Under the pieces are notes generated by a model. It worked only from the letters and a program-made list of their open reading frames with translations, searched no databases and was not told the DNA's origin. From an uncultured Thermoguttaceae bacterium (GTDB taxonomy: Bacteria; Planctomycetota; Planctomycetia; Pirellulales; Thermoguttaceae), in NCBI GenBank assembly GCA_937951625.1, contig CALFBP010000049.1, positions 1 to 64,000 of the forward strand: a stretch of DNA of 64,000 nucleotides. Reading direction: 5' to 3'. The translations under genes and the position numbers were made by a program. Below, one piece after another: positions 33,792 to 42,196 of this stretch. Positions within the stretch are counted from its first letter, which is position 1. Every line of letters begins with the position of its first letter.

Positions 33792-33796
33792 GAAAC
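33778..33796. promoter_or_regulatory. Inverted repeat over the -10 box (operator candidate)
   Basis: GTTTCA (33778-33783), a 7-base spacer, and TGAAAC (33791-33796) are perfect inverted arms that straddle the proposed -10 box. Another TGAAAC is at 33741-33746, 50 bases upstream in the same orientation as the right arm. A repressor bound here would block the promoter. Confidence 0.4.
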
Positions 33797-33865
33797 AGGG
33801 ATTTGTTTTCCGCTTGGGAATCAGGGCCGCAGAGGCGGGGTCGATTTTTAGCTGAGGGTCAGCCC

Positions 33866-34738
33866 ATGTTTCAGGCAGGCGGTAGTATTGGGCGGGTCAT
33901 GCCTTGGATGATGTTGACGGCGGTCTTGCTTACGGCGTGGAGCGCGGGCTGGCTTCTGCCCGCCCAAGCCGCCGAAGAAGAGGCAGCCCCCGCAGCCGCG
34001 GCGGCCCCCGCCGAAGGCGAGGCCGCCTCCGGAACGGAAGAGAGGGAAGCAGCCAAGCAAAAACCGTGGTTGATCTGGTTCATCGAGTCATCCGGTTTGA
34101 TCGGGTTGTTCATCCTACTGCTTTCCATCTATTTCGTGGCCACGGTGTGCCGCTTGTTTTGGGAACTGAGGATGGAAGTCGCCGTTCCGCCCGACCTCGT
34201 GGCTCGCGCCCAGGAACTGCTTCAACAGAAGAACTTCAAGGAGATCTTCACGCTGGTCAAGGAGGACGACTCCCTTTTCGGCCGATTGGTGAGCACGGGA
34301 ATCGGGGAACTACCCAACGGTCTTGCCGAGGCCCGCGACGTGATGGAACGGACGGCCGAAGCCATCAGGGTGGACATGGAGAAACGGATCAGCATCCTGG
34401 CCGTGCTGGGGACCCTGGGGCCGATGATCGGTCTGCTAGGCACGCTCAAGGGGATGATCGCCAGCTTCAGCGTCATCGCTCGAAGCGACGTGCAAATGAA
34501 GGCTAGCGAAGTGGCGGGAGGTATCTCGGAAGCGCTGCTGTTGACGTTCGAAGGCGTGGCCTTGTCGGTGCCGGCAATCTATTTCTTCTCCTTGTTCCGC
34601 AACCGTGTTTCCACGATTTCCACGTCCGCCGCACTGGAAGCCGATCAGTTCGTGCGGCATTTTGCCCATGCCGCGCGGTCCAAGGGGCCGGCCGGGGCCG
34701 CCGCGGCGGCTCCCAAGGCAGCCGCCAAGGCAGAATGA
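33866..34738 (+). CDS. MotA/TolQ/ExbB proton channel family protein
   Basis: 290 aa. An N-terminal signal-like segment (MPWMMLTAVLL... to PAQAA) and an Ala/Glu-rich periplasmic stretch come first. The ExbB core follows with its first membrane helix SGLIGLFILLLSIYFVA. A cytoplasmic loop then leads to helices two and three: LAVLGTLGPMIGLLGTLKGMI and GISEALLLTFEGVALSVPAIYFF. With ExbD partners it would form a proton-conducting motor in the inner membrane. Start chosen at ATG 33866 after GAGGG. It is first in a same-strand run with two exbD-like genes, a membrane protein, a TonB-like/toroid protein and a helical-repeat protein. The extra signal peptide is a feature of the longer ExbB variants. 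Confidence 0.92.
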   Translation: MFQAGGSIGRVMPWMMLTAVLLTAWSAGWLLPAQAAEEEAAPAAAAAPAEGEAASGTEEREAAKQKPWLIWFIESSGLIGLFILLLSIYFVATVCRLFWELRMEVAVPPDLVARAQELLQQKNFKEIFTLVKEDDSLFGRLVSTGIGELPNGLAEARDVMERTAEAIRVDMEKRISILAVLGTLGPMIGLLGTLKGMIASFSVIARSDVQMKASEVAGGISEALLLTFEGVALSVPAIYFFSLFRNRVSTISTSAALEADQFVRHFAHAARSKGPAGAAAAAPKAAAKAE

Positions 34739-34857
34739 GGGAGGAGACGGAGGGTAGGCCAGGCGGGAAGCGGTCCGACGGCGGCACGCAAATTCGCGGC
34801 ACGGCGACGGGAGCCTCGGCGGCGTGGGCCCGCGTTGAGAAAAAATAGGCCAAGCGT

Positions 34858-35319
34858 ATGTCCGAGCTTGAAGGTGGAGAAGGCAAACCGAATCTGACGC
34901 CGATCCTCGACATGGTGTTCCAGCTCATCACCTTCTTCATGCTGGTCATCAATTTCAAGTCGGCGTCGCTGGATCTGTCGCTCCGGCTTCCCGTGGTCGG
35001 AAGCGCCAGGCCCGTCGACACCAAGGGCCAAGAGTCGCTCTTGATCCTCAACATCGACAAGGAGGGCAAGATCAACGTCTATGGCCGGCCCATGCCGGTC
35101 AAGGAGTACATTCAGCGCGAGGCCACCGCCGCCCTGATCGCCGCACAGCGGTCCCAGCCAGAGCTGAAATTCGGCGACGAGCTGCCCACCACGGTGGTCA
35201 TCCGCGCCGATCGGAGCACGCCGTTCAAGCTGCTCAACGGCGTGATTCAAGAGTGCCAGCTCAATGGGTTCCGCAAATTCGCCCTGAAAGCGATGAACAA
35301 AGAGGAAGGCAAAGGATAG
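34858..35319 (+). CDS. ExbD/TolR family protein 1
   Basis: 153-aa inner-membrane protein with one N-terminal membrane helix, NLTPILDMVFQLITFFMLVI. D18 is the conserved membrane Asp thought to carry protons in ExbD, TolR and MotB-type stators. The periplasmic domain (about 45-145) shows TTVVIRADRSTPFKLLNGVI, as in TolR. It follows the ExbB-like gene by 119 bases. Its helix and periplasmic region differ clearly from the second ExbD copy just downstream, so the two are not a recent duplication. Confidence 0.92.
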   Translation: MSELEGGEGKPNLTPILDMVFQLITFFMLVINFKSASLDLSLRLPVVGSARPVDTKGQESLLILNIDKEGKINVYGRPMPVKEYIQREATAALIAAQRSQPELKFGDELPTTVVIRADRSTPFKLLNGVIQECQLNGFRKFALKAMNKEEGKG

Positions 35320-35472
35320 GATGCCGGGCAAGGCGAGGTGGGAAAGTTCCCGGGTGACTCCCTGTCGTTGGAGCCGCTCGGACGAGAACAGGCGGGGATT
35401 CGAACAAGGGGCCAACCTCGGAACACGCCCGGATGGATATGTCTGGTCGCGTGCCTCAGGGAACCAGTAGCC

Positions 35473-35970
35473 GTGAGCCGACGCAGGAAACACAAATCGG
35501 CCGAAGAAGTCGAGCTGAATCTGGCCGCCATGTTGGACATGGCGTTCCAGTTGCTGACCTTCTTCATTTTGACCTTCCGTCCCGCGCCCGTCGAGGGACA
35601 AGTCAATCTGCGACTGCCTCCGCCGATGGCGATTGCCGGTTCGGGTACCCAGAAGGCGGGCGCCGACTTCAACATGAAGGAGCCACCCAAGGCGGCGACC
35701 ACCTTGGTCGTCAGCGTCTTCTCGAACAAAGACGGCTCCGTAGCCCAGTTGGCCGTGGACGAAACACCGATTGGCAACCTCCGCGCCTTGGACGATAAGC
35801 TTCAAACCGTGTTCGCCAACACGGAATACGACCAGGTGATCGTCCAGGTCGGGCAGGAATTGCGGTACGAGGAGCTGATGCGGGTGATCGAGGTCTGCAC
35901 GCGGCAACGGCTTCGTGACGGCTCCAAGCTCTCGAAACTGAGCTTTGTGGAAATGCCGGCCGGGGGCTGA
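35473..35970 (+). CDS. ExbD/TolR family protein 2
   Basis: 165-aa second ExbD. The membrane helix NLAAMLDMAFQLLTFFILTF has the conserved Asp at D22, followed by a periplasmic domain with a longer insert (PPPMAIAGSGTQKAGA) and VIVQVGQELRYEELMRVIEVC. Start chosen at GTG 35473 (VSRRRKHKS), which puts the usual basic cytoplasmic residues directly before the helix; the frame opens further upstream but with no family similarity. Two unlike ExbD subunits with one ExbB are also seen in some Ton/Exb and gliding-motor systems. Confidence 0.9.
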   Translation: MSRRRKHKSAEEVELNLAAMLDMAFQLLTFFILTFRPAPVEGQVNLRLPPPMAIAGSGTQKAGADFNMKEPPKAATTLVVSVFSNKDGSVAQLAVDETPIGNLRALDDKLQTVFANTEYDQVIVQVGQELRYEELMRVIEVCTRQRLRDGSKLSKLSFVEMPAGG

Positions 35971-36102
35971 ACGTCGGTTCGCGGGAGTACGTTTTGCGGC
36001 CTTTGCTTTCTTGCCGCCTCGGACCAGCATCGGCTTGATCCCCGACGGCGAAGGATGGCGCCGAAACCAGGAGGCCCTGGGCAGCATCGAGGAAAGTCCC
36101 CC

Positions 36103-37203
36103 ATGCGACGCCGTTCGCGACTCCCCCCGCCGCAAGGATTCCGCTCCTCTGACTGGACGCGGATCCTCTCGATGCTTCTGTTGTTGGCGGTGCTCTACAT
36201 GTTGATCGTCCGGGCCAGGGATCCGAATACCTGGCGCTGGTTCGCCGACGACGTCAACCCCGACGCCGTTGCCGACGCGGCAGCCGATCCCAATTCCCGA
36301 CCGGAGGCCGCGGCCAAGACCGACCTGCAACCCGGCCCTGAGCTTGTCGCCAAGGGGCCCACCGACGAAGATCCGGACGAGCAGGCCGCTATCCGCGAAG
36401 AGTTCCAGGCGATCACGGACAAGACCCTTCAGATTCAAGAAGAGGAGATGTTTGCGTACAAGCGGGTGGTGCAATGGGTGGTCAACCAGCCAATCGCGCT
36501 CTTGCGGCGGCGGGCCAGAAAGGACCTCACCTTCAACGATTTCATGCTCTCGCCCGACAAGCACCGCGGGGCGTTGGTGGAACTCGTGCTGGACGCCAAG
36601 ATGGTCCGGCCGACGGAGTATCGGGCAACCGACGGGAGCGACCTGTACGAGGTCTGGGGCGTCAGCACGGATTCGGGGGCTTGGCTCTACGCCGCGATCG
36701 CGGTCGGACTGCCCGAGGGGATGCCCATCGCGGCCCGCATCAACGAACGCCTCCGCTTCGTCGGCTATTTCTTCAAACTCCAGGGGTATCACGAGGCGGG
36801 CGCCAAACCCCATGCACCGCCTTTGGCGGCGCCGATGCTGATAGGACGGGCGATCTGGATCCAGACGCCCCCGCCACCACGCGAACATTGGGAGGCCTCG
36901 TGGACCGTGCTGGCCGTGTCGGGTTTCGTGCTGGTGCTTGGACTTCAGTTCCTGTGGCTTGTGATTCGGCCCAAGCGGCGTCGGCCTGGCATCCGGTCCC
37001 TGGACAAACCCAAGCCGCCCGCGGCCTCGCTGGAGGAGTGGTTCGAGAAGGCCGAAGCTGCTGCGGCTCCTCTGGGCGACGAGGCGCCGCCTGGCTCGAA
37101 GCCCGGTGTTGCCGATGCTTCGCCGGGCAGCAACGGCAAGCCGGATCGAAAGGGAGGGCCCTCTGACCATCCGCTTGACGAAGATGGACCGACTGGGGGA
37201 TAA
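36103..37203 (+). CDS. Two-pass membrane protein of unknown function in the ExbB/ExbD/toroid cluster
   Basis: 366 aa, not a family I recognise. The N-terminal membrane helix (WTRILSMLLLLAVLYMLIV) is followed by an acidic Ala/Asp/Pro linker, then a folded region of about 200 residues with alternating strands. A second membrane helix (SWTVLAVSGFVLVLGLQFLWLV) and a disordered Pro/Gly/Ser tail end it. Both ends are likely cytoplasmic, with the folded part outside. ATG 36103 chosen for the GAGGAAAG site upstream. Placement between exbD and the toroid gene suggests a structural part of the same machine, perhaps a link between motor and toroid. Confidence 0.78.
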   Translation: MRRRSRLPPPQGFRSSDWTRILSMLLLLAVLYMLIVRARDPNTWRWFADDVNPDAVADAAADPNSRPEAAAKTDLQPGPELVAKGPTDEDPDEQAAIREEFQAITDKTLQIQEEEMFAYKRVVQWVVNQPIALLRRRARKDLTFNDFMLSPDKHRGALVELVLDAKMVRPTEYRATDGSDLYEVWGVSTDSGAWLYAAIAVGLPEGMPIAARINERLRFVGYFFKLQGYHEAGAKPHAPPLAAPMLIGRAIWIQTPPPPREHWEASWTVLAVSGFVLVLGLQFLWLVIRPKRRRPGIRSLDKPKPPAASLEEWFEKAEAAAAPLGDEAPPGSKPGVADASPGSNGKPDRKGGPSDHPLDEDGPTGG

Positions 37204-37251
37204 TATTTAAGAGTTCATCCCTTCTTTTGATCGTTCGCGGAGTTCTCGGCC

Positions 37252-39024
37252 ATGTCGGCTGCCGATGCGCAAGAGCAGACGGCGTCGGATCGGGCGTCGT
37301 CCACCGCAGTTTCGACCGTCCCTAAACCGGCGCCCGTCGCGGCGGCCCCCGCCCGGCAGGCCGCGCCACGCGGTATTGGGGAGCAAATCAGCGAATGGAT
37401 CCGCGAGGAGGGGGCGTGGTGGGCCGCCAGCTTCGTCTTCCACACGTTGCTGATGGCCGCACTGATGCTCATCCCGCATGAGGTCGGTCGTCCTATCGAG
37501 GGCGAAGCCCCCAGCTTTGAAGAGGCCAGGATCGATCCCGAACAGCAAGCCCCTCAGATCGAACGCTTCGAGTTGGGCGAGCCTCAAGCCACCGAAAACT
37601 TGGAACTTACGACCGAGTCGCTGTCGTTGACCAAGACCCCGGAAATCAAGGCCCCGGAAGCGATCGACCTGACGAGTTCGGGCGGGGGGTTCGCCGGTGG
37701 CTCGTCGAGTGGGCCGCAATTGGGCGGCCTGGGCGGGGGATTTACGATCATGGGCCTGGGCTCCGGTTCCGCCCGCCGCGGCGGTGGTGGGGTGGGCGGC
37801 GGCGCCGGCTTCGGCAATCAACCTGGCGCCGGAGGATCAGGTTTCGGTTTTCGTGGAGCAGCTAAAAAGTCGTTAGGGGCCCACGGAGGAACAAAGAGCG
37901 GGGACCGGGCCGTCGGTGCCGCCCTGAACTGGATTGCCCGGCACCAGGCCCGCGATGGTAGTTGGGGACTGCACGATTACTACCGCCAGTGTAAGGACCC
38001 GAGTTGCTCTGGCCCTGGCACCTATACCAATCGGGCTGCGGCTACCGCGTTGGCGCTTTTGCCCTTTCTGGCGGCGGGCCAAACCCACGAAACCAAAGGG
38101 CCTTATCGCAAAAACATTTACGAGGGACTGTATTTCTTGATGCGCAACCAAGCCCGAAGCGGCGATCTCTCCGGCGCCAGTCCGCCGCAAATGTATGCCC
38201 ACGGCCTAGCCACGATTACACTTTGCGAGGCGTATGGGCTGACGCACAGCAAAATGATCGGCAAGGCGGCCCAGCAGGCCATCTTATTCATTCAATCCGC
38301 TCAAAACCCGAACACCGGGGGCTGGCGTTACACGCCCGGCGAGGCGGGCGATACCTCGGTCGTGGGCTGGCAAGTCATGGCCTTGAAAAGTGCCCAGATG
38401 GCCGGACTCCAGGTCAACAAGGCGACCCTCGACGGGGCTTACCGCTTCCTCAAGTCATGTTCGAAAGGCAACGGCGGTTTATTTTCCTATACTCCCGAAT
38501 CCGGCCCAACGCATACCATGACCGCTGTCGGACTGCTTTGCCTGCAATATGGCGGGATGCGGCGGACCGATCCGCAAATGGCTGAGGGCGTCAGCCTGTT
38601 GCTGCGGAACATGCCAGATTCGGGCGGGCGCAACCTTTACTATTGGTATTACGCGACCCAGGTCTTGCATAACGTGAGTGGGCCGGATTGGGACAACTGG
38701 AATCGCCGCATGCGCAAGGTGCTGGTGGACAGCCAATGCAGGGAAGACAACTGCGCCATGGGGAGTTGGGATCCGGACAAACCCAGCAAGGACGCATGGG
38801 GAGAAGCGGGCGGGCGCTTGATGGTCACGAGTCTGGCGACGCTGACGTTGGAGGTGTATTATCGTTACCTGCCGCTGTACAAGCTGGAGAACACGGAGTC
38901 GGTGAAGTCGCTGGCCGAGACGGGGGCCGCTGCACCGCCCAAGCCGGCCCCGCCGCCGCCCAAGTCGCCGCCGCCGAAGCCGGGCGAGGCCCCCAAATCC
39001 CCGCCGCCCGCCGCCAAGAAGTGA
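37252..39024 (+). CDS. TonB-like anchored alpha/alpha-toroid (squalene/prenyltransferase-repeat) protein
   Basis: 590 aa in four parts. (1) A disordered N-terminus precedes one membrane helix at 56-75, WWAASFVFHTLLMAALMLIP. It contains S60 and H64 in the SxxxH arrangement that TonB uses to engage ExbB/ExbD. (2) A linker of about 140 residues is first acidic, then strongly Gly-rich (FAGGSSS..., GGGGVGGGAG). (3) The toroid domain (about 215-560) has repeats such as ALNWIARHQARDGSWG, GLYFLMRNQARSG, AILFIQSAQNPNTGGWRY and AYRFLKSCSKGNGGLFSY. (4) A Pro/Lys tail (about 560-590) looks like a TonB-type spacer. The DxDD motif of squalene-hopene cyclases is absent, so it is unlikely to be a cyclase. 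ATG 37252 is preceded by GGAG. Confidence 0.85.
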   Translation: MSAADAQEQTASDRASSTAVSTVPKPAPVAAAPARQAAPRGIGEQISEWIREEGAWWAASFVFHTLLMAALMLIPHEVGRPIEGEAPSFEEARIDPEQQAPQIERFELGEPQATENLELTTESLSLTKTPEIKAPEAIDLTSSGGGFAGGSSSGPQLGGLGGGFTIMGLGSGSARRGGGGVGGGAGFGNQPGAGGSGFGFRGAAKKSLGAHGGTKSGDRAVGAALNWIARHQARDGSWGLHDYYRQCKDPSCSGPGTYTNRAAATALALLPFLAAGQTHETKGPYRKNIYEGLYFLMRNQARSGDLSGASPPQMYAHGLATITLCEAYGLTHSKMIGKAAQQAILFIQSAQNPNTGGWRYTPGEAGDTSVVGWQVMALKSAQMAGLQVNKATLDGAYRFLKSCSKGNGGLFSYTPESGPTHTMTAVGLLCLQYGGMRRTDPQMAEGVSLLLRNMPDSGGRNLYYWYYATQVLHNVSGPDWDNWNRRMRKVLVDSQCREDNCAMGSWDPDKPSKDAWGEAGGRLMVTSLATLTLEVYYRYLPLYKLENTESVKSLAETGAAAPPKPAPPPPKSPPPKPGEAPKSPPPAAKK

Positions 39025-39220
39025 TCCGTTAGTCCCACGCGGCGGTCCCGCATTCTCAACTTCAGGAACCGCGTCCAAAGCGTTAGTGTGCCGCCGCTTG
39101 ACCAACGTTGTGCGAGACGTTATTTCTCTCGTGGGGGTCCCCTGCCGAGGGCAGCAGCCGAGTCGGGGTGTCCCGGCAGATCCGCCCCATCACGCCATCT
39201 TCGTACGACAGGCCATGGTG

Positions 39221-42169
39221 ATGAAAACGTTGATTGCGTTGTTTTTCGGTTTGGCGTGCTTGTTTTTTTCCGCCGACGGTGTCACGGCCGCCGAAATCCG
39301 GCCGCTGGAATTCCTCCACGCGCTTCAGGAAAAAGGCTACCACGACATCGCCGTGGAATACCTGCACAGGCTCAAGCAGCAGCCGTTGGAGCCTGAGGTC
39401 GCCGCGGTCTGGGACTTGGAGATGTCGAAGAGTTTGCGGGGCGCGGCCAACCGGGCCTTCAATCCCAAGGACTTCGAGGAACAAATGGCCGAGGCCCAAA
39501 AGCACCTCGATAAGTTCCTTCAGGAAAATCCCACCCACCCGGAGGCCGTCAACGCCTTGGTTTCGGCGGGGGCCTTTTTGATCGACCGGGCGTTGCAGCA
39601 CCTTCGAGCGGGGCAGGCGGCGACGGACGCGGCGGAGAAAGCCCGACACATGGCCGAGGCCCGCAAGGCCCTCGACAATGCCCGGCCCCGTTTGAAGCAA
39701 GCGGTCGAAACCCTCCAGAAGCGGTTGGCCGCCGCTCCCCCGGCTGAGGCCAAGCCAAAGCGGAGCGGACGCCCCGACTACGAGGCCAAGGCGGCTATCC
39801 GGGAGCGGGCGTATCTGGAACAAAGCCTGCTCGATGCCCGCTTTCAGGCCGCCATGGCCGACTATTACTCAGCCCAGACCTACGAAGAGGCCAGTCAAGC
39901 CGCCGCCCGCAAGGCCCTCCTCGCCAGCGCGGCCAAGCAACTGGACGACATTTATCAAGCCAATCGGGTGACGGCGTCGGGCCAAGTGAACGTGGTCGGC
40001 CTCTACGCCCACATGTGGCACGGCAAGATCGCTGATGAATTAGGCGACACCCAGTTGGCCCAGGACATCTACGAGGAAGTCCTGGCCAACGATCCGGGCC
40101 CCAATCCCAACACTGCCGACAGGGTGCTCGACCCGCTCTTCGCCCAAGTTCAGCAATTCTATTTGGCCATCATCGCCCGCAAGGATGTCGATCGCTTTCT
40201 CGAAGAGGCCGTTGCCTGGTTGAAAGACTACAGCCGGAAGTCACGGCGTTACGAAGGCTATCAGGGGATCGCTTTGGAGGTGGCCAAGGCCCGGCTGGAC
40301 CAGGCCGCCAAGGCGACCGGGGCGACAAAGAACAAGCTCACCGCCGAGGCCTTGGCCCTGCTCAACGACATGGTCAACGTGCCCAGCCCCTACCAGCAAG
40401 AGGCCTGGACCTTGCGAAAGAAGTACGCCAAGGTGGACGCAAGCGAGCTGAAGGACGCCAAGACCTTCGAGGAGGCGGCGGCGATGGGTCAGGCCGCCGC
40501 CTCGTTGGGTCAATGGACGGAGGCCGTGGCCGCCTATCAGCGGGCCCTGGAAATGGCCGCCGAGGCCAAGACCAAGGACCCCAAGCGCGTCGCCGAATTG
40601 CGCCAGGCATTGGCGAACGCCAAGGTGATGGCTGCCGGAAAGCTTTACGAAGAGAACAAGATGCAAGAGTGCCTGGCCGAGGTGGAGAAGATCATTCAAG
40701 AGGACAAGACGGCCCCGGCGGCCGAGACGGCGGCCTCGTTGGGCGTGGAGGCGGCGCTGGCCATGGTCGTTTCGGCGGTCGATGCGCAGCAGCGGCAGGC
40801 GGCGCTGGGGCGGCTTGAAGCATTCTGCAAAATGGCCGAGCAGACCTGGCCTGGCCGCCCCCCCGCCGACGACGCCCGCATGGCCCTCGCCCAGGTCAAA
40901 CTCGCCTCCGGCCAGGTGAAGGAGGCCCTGGATGTCTTCGAAAAGATCAATCCCAAGTCCGAGCGCTACCCGCTTGCCCGTTACCTCGCCGCCCGAACCT
41001 ACTGGGTCCTGTACTCCGACGGCAAGCGACAGGGCGCCAATCCCGACAAACTAGCGGCGGATCGGGCGGAGGCCGTGAAGCGGGCGGTCGAGGCGTTAGA
41101 GCGCTTCCGCAAAGCCGCTGAGCCGAATCGGCCCCTCTCGCCGCAGCATGTGGAAAGCCAATTGTTGGTGGCCTTGATCCATCTGGAGGCCAAGGAGTTC
41201 AAGGAAGCCTATGAACTGCTTCGTCCGCTGATCGACCAGATCAAGGCCGCCAAGCCGCAGGCTTTGGATGAGGCGACCGTGCGAATCTCTCGCGCCGCGC
41301 TCCAGGCGGCGCTGGGCCTTGGCGACGTGGCTGGCGCCACGGAAGTCGGCATGTTGCTGACCGATCTCGGGGCCGATCAGCAAGGGGTGAACGCCGTGCT
41401 CGTGGATTTCGCCCGGGCGCTGGACGAACAACGCAAGGCCGACGAAGCCGAGGCGACGCGGGCCAACGCCTCCGGCGACGCCAAGGCGGCTGAAACCGCC
41501 AATGCCAAGCTCAAAGCCACGCAGACCATGATCGGCAACGTGCTCAAGAAACTCGCGGCCCGCAAGGAGCACTCCGTGTTCGGATTGATCGCCTTGGGCG
41601 ACTTGTGCGTGAACGTGGGCCTTGCGGCCGAGGCCACGCAGCTTTTCCAGCGGGTGCTGGACACGCCCGACGTGGACAAGCGTGCCGCGACCCGCGCCCG
41701 TGCCCAACTGATCGGACTTCTGCGCACCGCCGGCAAGTTCCAGGAAGCGATCGACCAGGCCCGCCAATTGGCCGCCGACAATCCGCGCTCGCTCGAACCG
41801 CAGTTGGAGCTGGGCCGCTGCCTCCAGGCCAGGGCCGAGCAGGACCCCACCACCTACGACGAAGCCATTGCCCAGTGGACGCGGATCCGCAACTTCCTCC
41901 AAGCGATGCGCAAGAAACCGCCGGAATACTACGAAGTGATCTACAACGCCGCCTGGTGCCTTTATGCCCAAGCCTACCAGACTCAGGAGAAGATACCGGA
42001 ACGCTGCACTCAAGCGATCCAGTTGCTCAAGTCGGCGTTGGTGCTGAATGAGAAACTGAGCGGGCCCGACATGGTCGAAAAATATAAAGTCCTGATGGAC
42101 ACGATCCAGAATTTCCAGCAAGAGTCGGGCAGCGCCGCGTCGCCCGCCCCCGTGGCGGAAAGGAAGTAA
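39221..42169 (+). CDS. Exported helical (TPR-like) repeat protein, last gene of the ExbB/toroid cluster
   Basis: 982 aa with a clear signal peptide (MKTLIALFFGLACLFFSADG...). The mature part is almost wholly helical, Ala/Lys/Glu/Gln-rich, with repeated TPR-like pairs such as DFEEQMAEAQKHLDKFLQE, AQDIYEEVLANDPGPNPNT and ATQLFQRVLDTPDVDKRAATRA. No enzyme motif. ATG 39221 and ATG 39215 are both possible; 39221 gives the better signal sequence. It follows the toroid gene by about 200 bases on the same strand. Periplasmic TPR proteins commonly organise Ton/Exb or Tol/Pal type assemblies, so it may be the scaffold of this system. Confidence 0.85.
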   Translation: MKTLIALFFGLACLFFSADGVTAAEIRPLEFLHALQEKGYHDIAVEYLHRLKQQPLEPEVAAVWDLEMSKSLRGAANRAFNPKDFEEQMAEAQKHLDKFLQENPTHPEAVNALVSAGAFLIDRALQHLRAGQAATDAAEKARHMAEARKALDNARPRLKQAVETLQKRLAAAPPAEAKPKRSGRPDYEAKAAIRERAYLEQSLLDARFQAAMADYYSAQTYEEASQAAARKALLASAAKQLDDIYQANRVTASGQVNVVGLYAHMWHGKIADELGDTQLAQDIYEEVLANDPGPNPNTADRVLDPLFAQVQQFYLAIIARKDVDRFLEEAVAWLKDYSRKSRRYEGYQGIALEVAKARLDQAAKATGATKNKLTAEALALLNDMVNVPSPYQQEAWTLRKKYAKVDASELKDAKTFEEAAAMGQAAASLGQWTEAVAAYQRALEMAAEAKTKDPKRVAELRQALANAKVMAAGKLYEENKMQECLAEVEKIIQEDKTAPAAETAASLGVEAALAMVVSAVDAQQRQAALGRLEAFCKMAEQTWPGRPPADDARMALAQVKLASGQVKEALDVFEKINPKSERYPLARYLAARTYWVLYSDGKRQGANPDKLAADRAEAVKRAVEALERFRKAAEPNRPLSPQHVESQLLVALIHLEAKEFKEAYELLRPLIDQIKAAKPQALDEATVRISRAALQAALGLGDVAGATEVGMLLTDLGADQQGVNAVLVDFARALDEQRKADEAEATRANASGDAKAAETANAKLKATQTMIGNVLKKLAARKEHSVFGLIALGDLCVNVGLAAEATQLFQRVLDTPDVDKRAATRARAQLIGLLRTAGKFQEAIDQARQLAADNPRSLEPQLELGRCLQARAEQDPTTYDEAIAQWTRIRNFLQAMRKKPPEYYEVIYNAAWCLYAQAYQTQEKIPERCTQAIQLLKSALVLNEKLSGPDMVEKYKVLMDTIQNFQQESGSAASPAPVAERK

Positions 42170-42196
42170 AGATTGTGCCAGGCGCCGGCCGAGCTT

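Larger units (their letters stand above)
33539..33865 (+). other. 327-base divergent gap between the FHA gene and the ExbB-like operon
   Basis: No gene. The right part carries the promoter and overlapping inverted repeat for the ExbB-like operon. A further TGAAAC half-site lies at 33741-33746. Confidence 0.6.

Noticed and set aside
37252-39024. Active squalene-hopene cyclase
   Set aside because: The DxDD catalytic motif is absent, and the protein is a membrane-anchored exported protein in an ExbB/ExbD cluster.
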